A program made the position numbers and the translations under genes. Below are positions 17,944 to 26,739 of a DNA stretch of 64,000 nucleotides, piece by piece. This DNA comes from Colwellia sp. BRX10-3. Its GTDB lineage: Bacteria; Pseudomonadota; Gammaproteobacteria; Enterobacterales; Alteromonadaceae. The notes beneath the pieces are model-generated. The model had not been told where the DNA came from. It saw only the letters and a list, made by a program, of their open reading frames with translations, and searched no databases. The stretch spans positions 1 to 64,000 of the forward strand of contig NZ_JACGWA010000001.1 in NCBI RefSeq assembly GCF_014077505.1. Reading direction: 5' to 3'. Numbering within the stretch: the first letter of the stretch is position 1; each line of letters starts with the position of its first letter.

Positions 17944-18498
17944 TTTCGGCTCCATAGGTAGTCCAAATATCGTCAGTTATTTATAACAACGAGCGTTGAA
18001 TTTTTGTTCAATTCGTCGTTGTGAGAAACGGATAGTCTATTCACTTACTTTACCTAGGCTAATTATCAATGTCTTGTTGTTTTCATCAACTAGTATTTAT
18101 TCGACGACTTACGGCTTCAAATCAAGCCTAATTTTCGCCTTATAATTATTTGTAATTAAAGCTATTATTTATAGTGCACAGGTCACTCATGTCGTGTGTT
18201 TAACGCCCTTTTCGCTTAATGAATATACGACTTCGCAACGCATTTGTTTACTTCTTGAATTATGAACCTAGAGAATAAGATTTTTTTAATAACAAATATC
18301 GTTTAATTAACTCGCGGAAATTTAACCTGACACAAGCGCAAAAAATCTGCACAGTTTTTGTCAAAGTTTTACTGACATTAAATTTTTTATTGTGCTAAAA
18401 AAGTGCTTATAAAAAAATGGTAGTTGAAATTTCCACGTTATATTTTTAACGTTTTCTCGATACATTTTATAATAAAAAATACAATATTAAGGTCAGTA
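17944..18498. other. Divergent intergenic region upstream of the kyn operon
   Basis: About 550 AT-rich nt between the divergent M20 hydrolase and the first gene of the kyn operon. It must hold both promoters, but I could not assign clear -35/-10 boxes or an operator. The kyn operon has no regulator gene beside it. Confidence 0.5.
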
Positions 18499-19287
18499 AT
18501 GGATATTAACTTAGCATCAAAAAAAGCTTTAGTTTGTGGCAGTAGCCAAGGCATTGGGCGAGCTTGCGCAATAGAACTTGCCAACTTAGGTGCCAGCGTC
18601 ACCCTATTTTCACGTAATCCAGAAAGGCTTGAAGCGGTTAAAAATGAGCTAAGTTGCTCGCAAGGGCAAAAACATCAAGTGCTTATTGCCGACTTTTCCC
18701 AGCCCGAACAAGTAAATAAAGTTATTCTCGCAGATGTGGCTGCCAATGGCGGTTTTGATATTCTGATTAATAATACCGGTGGCCCAGCCCCCGGACCAGC
18801 AAGTACAACTGATGCTAGCGCTTTTATTGACGCCTTCAACCTGCATCTCGTCACTAATCATCACTTAGTGCAAGCGCTAATACCCGCCATGAAAGAAAAA
18901 CAATATGGCCGTATCATCAATGTTATTTCTACCTCGGTAAAACAGCCTATTCCTGGCTTGGGTGTTTCAAACACTATTCGAGGTGCTGTTGCTAGTTGGT
19001 CTAAAACATTAGCCAATGAACTTGGCCCTTTTGGTATCACCGTTAACAATGTTTTACCGGGTGCTACTGCAACAGCCCGCTTAGACGCAATTATTGCCGG
19101 TAAAGCACAAAAACAGAATATCTCTGTTGAACTGGCCACTACCAACGAAAAAGCACAAATACCTATGCGTCGTTTCGCAGCGCCTGAAGAGTTTGCCGCG
19201 GCGGCAGCATTCTTAGCTTCGCCTGCTGCGGGCTATATTACTGGCATTAATTTACCTGTTGATGGCGGTCGAACTAGCTGTCTATAG
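18499..19287 (+). CDS. Atypical SDR-family protein, first gene of the kyn operon
   Basis: A 262-residue Rossmann protein with an NAD(P)-binding motif GSSQGIGRACAIEL near residue 13 and NNTGGP. Where classical SDRs have YxxxK, this protein has VSNTIRG (after STSVKQPIPGLG), so catalytic Tyr and Lys are missing. This resembles the divergent BKR-like SDR subgroup. It heads a nine-gene tryptophan-degradation operon, but no step of that pathway clearly needs it. The ATG at 18499 is supported by AAGG upstream, rather than the TTG at 18424. Confidence 0.85.
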   Translation: MDINLASKKALVCGSSQGIGRACAIELANLGASVTLFSRNPERLEAVKNELSCSQGQKHQVLIADFSQPEQVNKVILADVAANGGFDILINNTGGPAPGPASTTDASAFIDAFNLHLVTNHHLVQALIPAMKEKQYGRIINVISTSVKQPIPGLGVSNTIRGAVASWSKTLANELGPFGITVNNVLPGATATARLDAIIAGKAQKQNISVELATTNEKAQIPMRRFAAPEEFAAAAAFLASPAAGYITGINLPVDGGRTSCL

Positions 19288-19297
19288 GGAGTAATCA

Positions 19298-20740
19298 ATG
19301 GATATTATTGCAAACTTTATTGATGGCCAATACCAAGTGCCGCATCAACAGCAATATTTAGATAATATAGAGCCAGCAACGGGTAAGGTTTATGGACAAA
19401 TTCCTGATAGTGGTGATGAAGATGTTGAATTAGCCGTAGCGGCTGCGAAAAAAGCCTTGCCTGCGTGGCGAGCCTTACCTCTGGAAATACGTGCCGACTA
19501 TTTAACCGCCATTGCACAGGAAATTGAGCAACGTATAGAAGAGCTTGCTCTCGCTGAAGCAATTGACAACGGTAAACCCGTTAGCTTAGCGCGTAGTGTC
19601 GATATTCCTCGCGCTGCAAGTAATTTTAAATTTTTCGCTCACGCTTGTTCGCAGTTTGCTAGTGAATCTCACGCTATGGCTGGCAGTGCAATTAACTATA
19701 CCTTACGACAACCGGTCGGCGTGGTTGGCTGTATTTCACCGTGGAATTTACCGCTCTATTTATTTACTTGGAAAATAGCGCCTGCATTAGCTGCGGGTAA
19801 TTGCGTTATTGCCAAACCTTCAGAAATAACCCCAAAAACCGCCGCTATGCTCGGTGAAATTTGCCAAAAAGTTGGTTTACCTCGCGGTGTGTTAAATATT
19901 TTGCATGGCACGGGTGCAAATGTCGGGCAGGCCATTTGTCAACATGAAGAAGTAAAGGCTATTTCATTTACTGGCGGCACTACTACTGGCGCTGCTATCG
20001 CAAAACTTTTAGCACCCAAGTTTAAAAAATTGTCTCTCGAACTGGGTGGTAAAAATCCAGCATTAATTTTTGCTGACTGTGATTTTGATAGTACTATCGA
20101 ACAAGTCTTTCGCGCAAGTTTTGCCAATCAAGGGCAAATTTGTTTATGCGCATCTCGGCTTTATATTGAACGCCCTATTTACGAAAAATTTAAACAAGCC
20201 TTAATTGCTAAAGCGCAAGCGTTACAGCCTAATGACCCACTGCTTGATGCAAGTGAAATGGGCGCTATTGTCTCTAGTTCACATTTACAGAAAGTACTGA
20301 GCTATATTGATGATGCGAAAACTCAAGGCGGTAAAATTCTAATCGGTGGTGAGCAAATTAAGCTTAGCGGACGTTGCCAAGAGGGCTATTTTTTACAAGC
20401 GACGATTATTGAAGGTTTAGCAAATAATGCTCGTTGTAATCAGGAAGAAATTTTTGGTCCTGTGATCACCATTCAACCTTTTGACACTGACCAAGAAGCC
20501 TTAGCATTAGCAAATGATAGTGATTATGGTTTAGCGGCTACTATTTGGACTAATAATTTAGGCCGAGCGCATTTTCTAGCCGAAAATATAAATACCGGCA
20601 TTGTTTGGATAAACTGCTGGCTACTAAGAGATTTACGCACACCATTTGGAGGCATGAATCATTCTGGCCTTGGCCGAGAAGGTGGCGATGATGCCATGCG
20701 CTTTTTTACCGAAAGCAAAAATGTCTGCGTGAAGTATTAA
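19298..20740 (+). CDS. 2-aminomuconate semialdehyde dehydrogenase
   Basis: A 480-residue aldehyde dehydrogenase: NAD-binding region ISFTGGTTTGAAI, catalytic Glu in LELGGKNPALIF, catalytic Cys in NQGQICLCASR, and the C-terminal FGGMNHSGLGREGG. It is closest to 2-hydroxymuconate/2-aminomuconate semialdehyde dehydrogenases. In this operon it would convert 2-aminomuconate 6-semialdehyde, formed by the ACMSD enzyme, to 2-aminomuconate with NAD. It starts 10 nt after the SDR stop (RBS GGAG). Confidence 0.88.
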   Translation: MDIIANFIDGQYQVPHQQQYLDNIEPATGKVYGQIPDSGDEDVELAVAAAKKALPAWRALPLEIRADYLTAIAQEIEQRIEELALAEAIDNGKPVSLARSVDIPRAASNFKFFAHACSQFASESHAMAGSAINYTLRQPVGVVGCISPWNLPLYLFTWKIAPALAAGNCVIAKPSEITPKTAAMLGEICQKVGLPRGVLNILHGTGANVGQAICQHEEVKAISFTGGTTTGAAIAKLLAPKFKKLSLELGGKNPALIFADCDFDSTIEQVFRASFANQGQICLCASRLYIERPIYEKFKQALIAKAQALQPNDPLLDASEMGAIVSSSHLQKVLSYIDDAKTQGGKILIGGEQIKLSGRCQEGYFLQATIIEGLANNARCNQEEIFGPVITIQPFDTDQEALALANDSDYGLAATIWTNNLGRAHFLAENINTGIVWINCWLLRDLRTPFGGMNHSGLGREGGDDAMRFFTESKNVCVKY

Positions 20741-20846
20741 TATGAGCCAAACATGTTGCAAGTTTAAATCATCAGGAGCGATATTTGCTAGCGTGTTAGG
20801 CTGCAAATGGACCTTGATCTGATCCCAACCCTACCCTATTTTTAAA

Positions 20847-20871
20847 CTCGGCTATTCTTACAATAGTCGGG
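20847..20871 (+). other. Intra-operon hairpin
   Basis: A 10-bp stem (20847-20856 with 20862-20871, two G-T pairs) with a 5-nt loop in the 234-nt gap between the dehydrogenase and deaminase genes. There is no T-run, so it may be a processing or stability element; it may also mark a second promoter region. Confidence 0.45.
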
Positions 20872-20974
20872 TATATATCAGCAAAAATTCTTTTGGCCAT
20901 AAGTTTTCTGTATTGTCAGAGAAAATAGCCTAAACCGTTAAAAGTAACTCATAAAATCAGTAAATGGACAAACA

Positions 20975-21415
20975 ATGTCAACAATATTCAATTCCGCACA
21001 AGCACCAAAACCTGTAGGTTTATATCCGCATGCCCGCCAAGTAGGTAATTTATTATTTTTATCTGGTGTTGGGCCTCGCCAAGCTGGAAGCTCAGATATT
21101 CCCGGAGTGGTTCTCGATCAGCATGGTGAAATTATCAGTTACGATATTGAAGCCCAATGTCATAGTGTTTTCCAAAATGTCAGTACAATATTAGCCTCAG
21201 CGGGTGCTGATTGGATGGACTTAGTGGATGTTACCGTTTTCCTCACGAATATGAAGGATGATTTTGCTATCTACAATCGTATTTACGCCGACTATTTTTC
21301 AGAAAACCTACCGTGTCGAACTACGGTCGAAATCAACAAATTACCCACGCCAATTGCCATCGAATTAAAATGCATTGCAGCACTACCAAATCCTTCAAGC
21401 ACTAAAGGAGCATAA
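20975..21415 (+). CDS. 2-aminomuconate deaminase (RidA family)
   Basis: A 146-residue RidA/YjgF-family protein with PHARQVGNLLFLSGVGPR, the LVDVTVFLTNMKDDF segment and the catalytic-type arginine in LPCRTTVEI near residue 112. RidA relatives act on enamines and imines; in 2-aminomuconate pathways a member deaminates 2-aminomuconate to 4-oxalocrotonate. Position between the dehydrogenase and the dioxygenase supports that role; a general RidA function remains possible. Confidence 0.83.
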   Translation: MSTIFNSAQAPKPVGLYPHARQVGNLLFLSGVGPRQAGSSDIPGVVLDQHGEIISYDIEAQCHSVFQNVSTILASAGADWMDLVDVTVFLTNMKDDFAIYNRIYADYFSENLPCRTTVEINKLPTPIAIELKCIAALPNPSSTKGA

Positions 21416-21418
21416 ATT

Positions 21419-22003
21419 ATGGCTAAATTTTCCATGCCTTTTAACTTGCAACATTGGATTGAACAACACCGAGAGCAGCTCAAGCCTCCGGTGTGCAACA
21501 AGCAAGTATTCGAGCAAGACGACTATATTGTCATGGTGGTTGGTGGACCAAATAATCGTAGCGATTTTCATTATAACGAAACTCCTGAGCTTTTTTATCA
21601 GCTTGAGGGCGAAATGGTACTGCGTGTTATTAATGAAGATGCTGATAATATTCAGAAGAGCTATGCACAGCTAAGTGAAGAAATTGAAAAATCGCCAAAC
21701 AAGGCATTTGAATTTACTGATATTTCAATTAAAGCGGGTGAAATATTTTTACTGCCGCCTAAGGTATTACATTCACCACAACGTTTTGAACATAGCGTTG
21801 GCCTAGTGGTTGAGCAAAAAAGAGCACAAGGCCAGCAAGACGCATTGTTTTGGTTTTGCGAACGTTGTAAAGCCCCTTTATACAATGAACAGTTTACCTT
21901 GGATAATATAGAAACCGATTTACCCAAAGTGTTCAGTAATTTTTATGATAATAGCCAAAACTGCCAATGTAAGAAGTGCGGTCATACCGCTATAAAGTCA
22001 TAA
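21419..22003 (+). CDS. nbaC: 3-hydroxyanthranilate 3,4-dioxygenase
   Basis: A 194-residue cupin dioxygenase opening the ring of 3-hydroxyanthranilate to give 2-amino-3-carboxymuconate semialdehyde. Iron ligands match the family: His51, Glu57 (HYNETPELFYQ) and His118 (PPKVLHSPQR). The bacterial-type second iron site is present as CxxC pairs (Cys147/Cys150 and Cys184/Cys187). An insertion of about 23 residues (about 71-103, acidic) separates the first two ligands from the third; canonical enzymes are about 174-180 residues. It starts 3 nt after the deaminase stop. Confidence 0.93.
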   Translation: MAKFSMPFNLQHWIEQHREQLKPPVCNKQVFEQDDYIVMVVGGPNNRSDFHYNETPELFYQLEGEMVLRVINEDADNIQKSYAQLSEEIEKSPNKAFEFTDISIKAGEIFLLPPKVLHSPQRFEHSVGLVVEQKRAQGQQDALFWFCERCKAPLYNEQFTLDNIETDLPKVFSNFYDNSQNCQCKKCGHTAIKS

Positions 22004-22012
22004 GGAGGCGAG

Positions 22013-23023
22013 ATGTTAAAAATAGATATTCATACCCATATTCTGCCAAAAACATGGCCTAACTTACGCGAAAAGTATGGCTATGGTGGTTTTGTCAGCC
22101 TAGATCATCATAAATGTGGCTGTGCTCGTATGATGGTTGACGAAAAGTTTTTTCGCGAAATAGATCATAACTGCTGGGATCCCAAAGTTCGTTTGAAAGA
22201 CTGCGAGCAGCACAAGGTTGATGTACAAGTGTTGTCTACGGTTCCGGTAATGTTTAATTACTGGGCAAAACCTCGTGACACTTTAGATTTATCGAAATAC
22301 TTAAATGATCATATCGCGGGTATTGTTAACGATCATCCCAAACGTTTTATTGGTCTAGGCACTTTACCAATGCAAGCCCCTGACTTAGCGATAAAAGAGT
22401 TAGAACGTTGTGTAAATGACATCGGCTTAGCCGGCGTTCAAATAGGCTCGCATATTAATGATTGGAACTTAGATCATGAACAGCTATTCCCTATTTTTGA
22501 AGCCGCACAAGATTTAGGTGCGGCGGTATTTGTTCATCCTTGGGACATGATGGCAAAAGAAAAAATGCCTAAATACTGGCTACCTTGGTTAGTTGGAATG
22601 CCAGCAGAGTCTAGCTTAGCCATTTGTTCGATGATCTTCGGTGGTGTACTGCAACGCTTACCTAAACTCAAAATTGCCTTTGCTCATGGTGGTGGTTCGT
22701 TTCCCGCGACTATTGGCCGCATTGAACACGGCTTTAATGTCCGCCCTGATCTTTGTGCGGTTGATTGTCCAGTAAATCCGCGGGATTTCCTAAAACAAAT
22801 TTATTTAGATTCATTAGTGCATGACCCATTAGCCTTAAAATACCTTGTTGATTTAATGGGCCCAGACAATATTGCCCTAGGCACAGACTACCCCTTTCCT
22901 TTAGGCGAACTTAGCCCCGGTAAGTTGATTGAAGAGGGTCACTTTACCGATGACATTAAAGCTAAATTATTACATGGCAGTGCGCTTAATTGGCTAGGTT
23001 TAACTAAGGAACAATTTTTATGA
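22013..23023 (+). CDS. nbaD: 2-amino-3-carboxymuconate semialdehyde decarboxylase (ACMSD)
   Basis: A 336-residue zinc amidohydrolase-type decarboxylase. Seen: the metal pair His7/His9 (IDIHTHILP), the ACMSD-typical MFNYWAKP region, the third ligand in FVHPWDMM, FAHGGGSFP, and the Asp of GTDYPFPLG. It converts ACMS to 2-aminomuconate semialdehyde, steering flux from quinolinate/NAD to catabolism. An excellent AAGGAGG ribosome site lies before the ATG; it follows the dioxygenase by 9 nt. Confidence 0.94.
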   Translation: MLKIDIHTHILPKTWPNLREKYGYGGFVSLDHHKCGCARMMVDEKFFREIDHNCWDPKVRLKDCEQHKVDVQVLSTVPVMFNYWAKPRDTLDLSKYLNDHIAGIVNDHPKRFIGLGTLPMQAPDLAIKELERCVNDIGLAGVQIGSHINDWNLDHEQLFPIFEAAQDLGAAVFVHPWDMMAKEKMPKYWLPWLVGMPAESSLAICSMIFGGVLQRLPKLKIAFAHGGGSFPATIGRIEHGFNVRPDLCAVDCPVNPRDFLKQIYLDSLVHDPLALKYLVDLMGPDNIALGTDYPFPLGELSPGKLIEEGHFTDDIKAKLLHGSALNWLGLTKEQFL

Positions 23024-23084
23024 GACTCCTGAATACACAAATCTCACATTTGCCAAGTACCTTAAACATTGTTAGGAGTGAACA

Positions 23085-23930
23085 ATGAAAGTAGCCATAA
23101 CACTGGGAGACAAACACTATAATGTTAATACTGATTTTGGCCATTCTTTAGCTATCGCCTTAGATTTTCAACAAAGTGACAATCAACCCAATCACTTTGG
23201 CGCAACGCCCGCAATTGCAAAGCCTATGCAAGTTAGTGGTTTTATGGGTGATACTGAACAAGGCGGTAGTTGCAATGTTAACGAATTAAGCTTTAATCCT
23301 CATTGTAATGGCACCCATACCGAAACCATTCGCCATATTTGCGATGCACAAAATGCCTTAGCGCTTAGTATTTCAGCACTAGAGTTACCAGCCTTAATGC
23401 CATGCCCTTTAATTTCAATTGCCCCGATAAACGCAAGCGATACTAACGACGACTATACGCCGAGTTTTGAAGTAAATGATCGGGTGATTACGCGTGCGCA
23501 ACTCGAGCAGCTACTCACGCCCTATCATGATCAACAACTACAGTGTTTAGCTGTAAGAACACTGCCCAATAGCGATGATAAATGTCAGGCAAACTATAAT
23601 GAAAACAACCAACCGGCCTTTTTCAGCCGAGATGCTGTGCTTTATCTGAAAGAGCGTGGTGTTGAACACCTTATTCTGGATCTTCCATCACTTGACCGGC
23701 TCAACGATGATGGTCTACTGACTTGTCACCATTTATTTTGGCAAGTTATGGAGGGTGCGCATCAGCCGAGTCCAAATAGTTTAATCAATAAAACCATTAC
23801 TGAAATGGCTTATATCGACAACGCAATATCCGATGGTTTCTATTTTCTGAATTTGCAAACGCCAGCTTTTATTAACGATGCGGCGCCAAGTCGTCCAATG
23901 TTATATCAAGCAGAGCTAATAGGTTGCTAA
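23085..23930 (+). CDS. Cyclase-family hydrolase, probable N-formylkynurenine formamidase
   Basis: A 281-residue cyclase-superfamily (Pfam Cyclase/KynB-like) metal hydrolase. Canonical KynB carries HxGTHxDxPxH in about 209 residues. Here the site reads His73-CNGT-His78-T-Glu80-TIR-His84, with one extra residue, Glu for Asp, and no Pro, and the protein is about 70 residues longer. Since every other tryptophan-to-kynurenine enzyme is in this operon and no other formamidase is, it is the likely arylformamidase. Good RBS (AGGAG). Confidence 0.72.
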   Translation: MKVAITLGDKHYNVNTDFGHSLAIALDFQQSDNQPNHFGATPAIAKPMQVSGFMGDTEQGGSCNVNELSFNPHCNGTHTETIRHICDAQNALALSISALELPALMPCPLISIAPINASDTNDDYTPSFEVNDRVITRAQLEQLLTPYHDQQLQCLAVRTLPNSDDKCQANYNENNQPAFFSRDAVLYLKERGVEHLILDLPSLDRLNDDGLLTCHHLFWQVMEGAHQPSPNSLINKTITEMAYIDNAISDGFYFLNLQTPAFINDAAPSRPMLYQAELIGC

Positions 23931-24022
23931 GCAGAGCTAACATAACTGAAATAGCAAAAAAAATGAGCACAACAGAGTTTATAAAATAGAGCTGTTCAAT
24001 AATAATTAAAAACGAGTACATC

Positions 24023-25339
24023 ATGAGCAACAATAGCAATGAGAGTAATAACGAATCAACGACTGAAGCTGATATAAATTCTTTAGCTTACGCACAAAAC
24101 TTAGATCGTAACGATCCCCTCGCGGCAATGCGTGAGCAATTCTCCATTCCTAAACAGGCTGACGGTACTGACGAATATTACTTCACAGGCAATTCACTCG
24201 GGCTTCAGCCTAAATTAGCTCGCGCCGCTGTTATAGAGTTACTTGATTCGTGGCAAGCACGGGGCGTTAAAGGCCATTTCGAAGGTGAATTTCCTTGGCT
24301 GCCCTATCATGAATTCTTAACCGAACAAGTAGCAGAAATTGTCGGTGCATTGCCAAAAGAAGTGGTGATGATGAACTCACTTACTGCCAATTTACATTTT
24401 ATGATGGCGAGCTTTTATCAACCTACCGAGCAGCGTTCGAAGATCTTAATCGAAGATCATGCCTTTCCATCTGATCATTATGCGGTTGAGTCACAGCTTA
24501 AGCATCATGGTAAAAATGTCGATGACAACTTACTTTTATGGACGCCAAGAGCAGGTGAAGATTTATTAAATTATCAAGACCTTTGGCAAATAATCGAACA
24601 ACATGGGGATGAAATAGCGTTAATTTTATTACCTGGCGTACAATATTATACCGGCCAAGTATTAGACATGCAGCGCATAACCGAAGTCGCCCATGCCAGA
24701 GGCATTAAAGTCGGCTTCGACCTTGCACATGCTGCTGGTAACATTGAATTATCTTTACACCAGTGGCAAGTCGACTTTGCTTGTTGGTGTAGTTATAAAT
24801 ATCTTAACAGCGGCGCCGGCTCAGTTGCCGGTTGTTTTGTGCATCAAAGGCACGTGGAGAATACCGAACTTAACCGCCTTGCCGGTTGGTGGGGGCATGA
24901 CAAATCTAGCCGCTTTAAAATGGAAAATACTTTTAAAGCTATTCCTACTGCCGAGGGCTGGCAATTATCAAACCCGCCGGTACTGTCGCTTGCTGCTGTG
25001 CGTGGTTCTTTCGATACCATCAAACTTGCCGGTGGTATGCCTGCCCTGCGAAAGAAGTCTTTATTATTGACCCACTATATGATCACTTTGATAAACATAG
25101 AGCTGGGCGAAAAAATTCGTATTATTACGCCACAAGACCCAACAGAACGCGGTTGTCAGTTATCGCTAATGATTAATGTTGCAGGCCTTGATGGTAAAGC
25201 TATGTTTACTGCCTTAGAGAATAAGGGTGTAACTACCGATTGGCGTGAACCTAATGTTATTCGTGTAGCGCCCGTGCCTTTATACAATAGCTTTCAAGAT
25301 GTTTATCACTTTGTCAGAATATTAAAGGAGTGTATTTAA
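24023..25339 (+). CDS. kynU: Kynureninase
   Basis: A 438-residue PLP enzyme splitting kynurenine or 3-hydroxykynurenine into (3-hydroxy)anthranilate and alanine. Seen: the N-terminal YFTGNSLGLQP, GFDLAHAAGN (PLP-pyridine Asp) and the Schiff-base lysine in CWCSYKYLNSG (Lys259). The first about 20 residues are Asn/Ser/Glu-rich and probably flexible. The stop overlaps the start of the next gene (TAATG), so the two are translationally coupled. Confidence 0.96.
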   Translation: MSNNSNESNNESTTEADINSLAYAQNLDRNDPLAAMREQFSIPKQADGTDEYYFTGNSLGLQPKLARAAVIELLDSWQARGVKGHFEGEFPWLPYHEFLTEQVAEIVGALPKEVVMMNSLTANLHFMMASFYQPTEQRSKILIEDHAFPSDHYAVESQLKHHGKNVDDNLLLWTPRAGEDLLNYQDLWQIIEQHGDEIALILLPGVQYYTGQVLDMQRITEVAHARGIKVGFDLAHAAGNIELSLHQWQVDFACWCSYKYLNSGAGSVAGCFVHQRHVENTELNRLAGWWGHDKSSRFKMENTFKAIPTAEGWQLSNPPVLSLAAVRGSFDTIKLAGGMPALRKKSLLLTHYMITLINIELGEKIRIITPQDPTERGCQLSLMINVAGLDGKAMFTALENKGVTTDWREPNVIRVAPVPLYNSFQDVYHFVRILKECI

Positions 25340-26739
25340 TGTCAACAAGCGAAAAAATAACCATTGCCGGTGCTGGCCCCGTTGGTACATTGCTTGCTGT
25401 GATGTTAGCTCGTCAAGGTCACCCCGTTAAACTGCTTGAGTCGCGACCTGACTCTCGCAGCCATAATATTTATCAAGGAAAGTCGATCAACATTGCTCTT
25501 TCGGATAGGGGATGGCTAGCGTTAAAATCGGTTGGAATCGAAGCAGAAGTTAAACAGCATGCTATTGCCATGCAAAAGCGCGTAATGCACGCTATTGACG
25601 GCACGATAACCGAACAAGCTTATGGTAAAGAGGGACAAGCTATTTGGTCAGTTTCGCGCTCAGGTATTAATGAACAACTACTCGAATTGGCGGAACAAGA
25701 ACCTTTAATTGATATTAAATTTGAACAACGCTTAATTGACGTAGACTTTAGCAATGCCAGCGCCAGTTTTAGCCATGAACATAAGATAAAAAAAGTATCG
25801 GCAGATATTTTATTTGGCGCAGATGGCGCGTACTCAAAGGTGCGACGATTAGCACAGGAAACACCACGCTTTAGCTATAGCCAGTCATATATGCCGCAAA
25901 GTTATATTGAATTGCACATTCCAGCCAACAAAGACGGCTCATTTAAAATGGCCCAAGATGCCTTACATATTTGGCCACGTAAAACATTTATGCTCATTGC
26001 TTTACCGAACCCTGACGGCTCCTTCACTTGTACTTTATTTTTAGACTATCAAGGTGAGGTTTCCTTTTCGTCATTAACGACACGTGCTGACGTAACTCAA
26101 TTTTTTGAAGAAAACTTTGCAGATGCCATGACTTTACTGGAAAACCCAGTAGATGAGTTTCTTAATAAAACCGCCAATCCATTATTTCTCCTTAAAGTTG
26201 ACCCTTGGGTGATTAACGAGAAAGTAGCCTTAATTGGTGATGCGGCGCATGCAATGGTGCCTTTTTATGGTCAAGGCATGAACTGCGGCTTTGAAGATTG
26301 TCGCGTTTTAGATGAATTAATTACGATACATCAGCAAGACTGGTCAAAAATATTTCCAGCCTATCAAACAGCGAGAAAGATCAATGCTGATGCCATAACT
26401 GAATTAGCCCAACGTAACTTTGTTGAAATGAGTGAACTCTCTGGCAAGCCAAGTTTTTTATTACAAAAGAAAATTGAAGCAGAGTTTCACCAGCGACATC
26501 CAACACTTTGGACGCCACTATACTCTATGGTGACCTTTTCGCCTTTATTACCTTATTCTCAGGCCTTAGCTATTGGCGATATTCAGCAAGAAATTATGCA
26601 GAATATCATGCAAATTCCCGATATTAAAAACTGCTGGCAAGAAACCTTTGTTTATGAAAAATTGCAGCAATTAGCGCAAGCGGCATTTGGCTCCGATAAA
26701 AATTTAACAAATAAGACAAACTTGGGAGGGGCAACGTAA
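25339..26739 (+). CDS. kmo: Kynurenine 3-monooxygenase
   Basis: A 466-residue FAD enzyme that hydroxylates kynurenine to 3-hydroxykynurenine with NADPH and O2. Seen: N-terminal GAGPVG, the ADGAYSKVRR segment and LIGDAAHAMVPFYGQGMNCGFEDC, plus YQGKSINIALSDRGW, which is typical of KMO. I chose ATG 25339, which overlaps the kynU stop and has AAAGGAG 8 nt upstream, over GTG 25330. The end overlaps the next start (TAATG). Confidence 0.95.
   Translation: MSTSEKITIAGAGPVGTLLAVMLARQGHPVKLLESRPDSRSHNIYQGKSINIALSDRGWLALKSVGIEAEVKQHAIAMQKRVMHAIDGTITEQAYGKEGQAIWSVSRSGINEQLLELAEQEPLIDIKFEQRLIDVDFSNASASFSHEHKIKKVSADILFGADGAYSKVRRLAQETPRFSYSQSYMPQSYIELHIPANKDGSFKMAQDALHIWPRKTFMLIALPNPDGSFTCTLFLDYQGEVSFSSLTTRADVTQFFEENFADAMTLLENPVDEFLNKTANPLFLLKVDPWVINEKVALIGDAAHAMVPFYGQGMNCGFEDCRVLDELITIHQQDWSKIFPAYQTARKINADAITELAQRNFVEMSELSGKPSFLLQKKIEAEFHQRHPTLWTPLYSMVTFSPLLPYSQALAIGDIQQEIMQNIMQIPDIKNCWQETFVYEKLQQLAQAAFGSDKNLTNKTNLGGAT

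Noticed and set aside
20741-20974. Possible insertion-sequence remnant in the 234-nt kyn gap
   Set aside because: Only a single hairpin is seen, with no transposase fragment, terminal repeats or target duplication.
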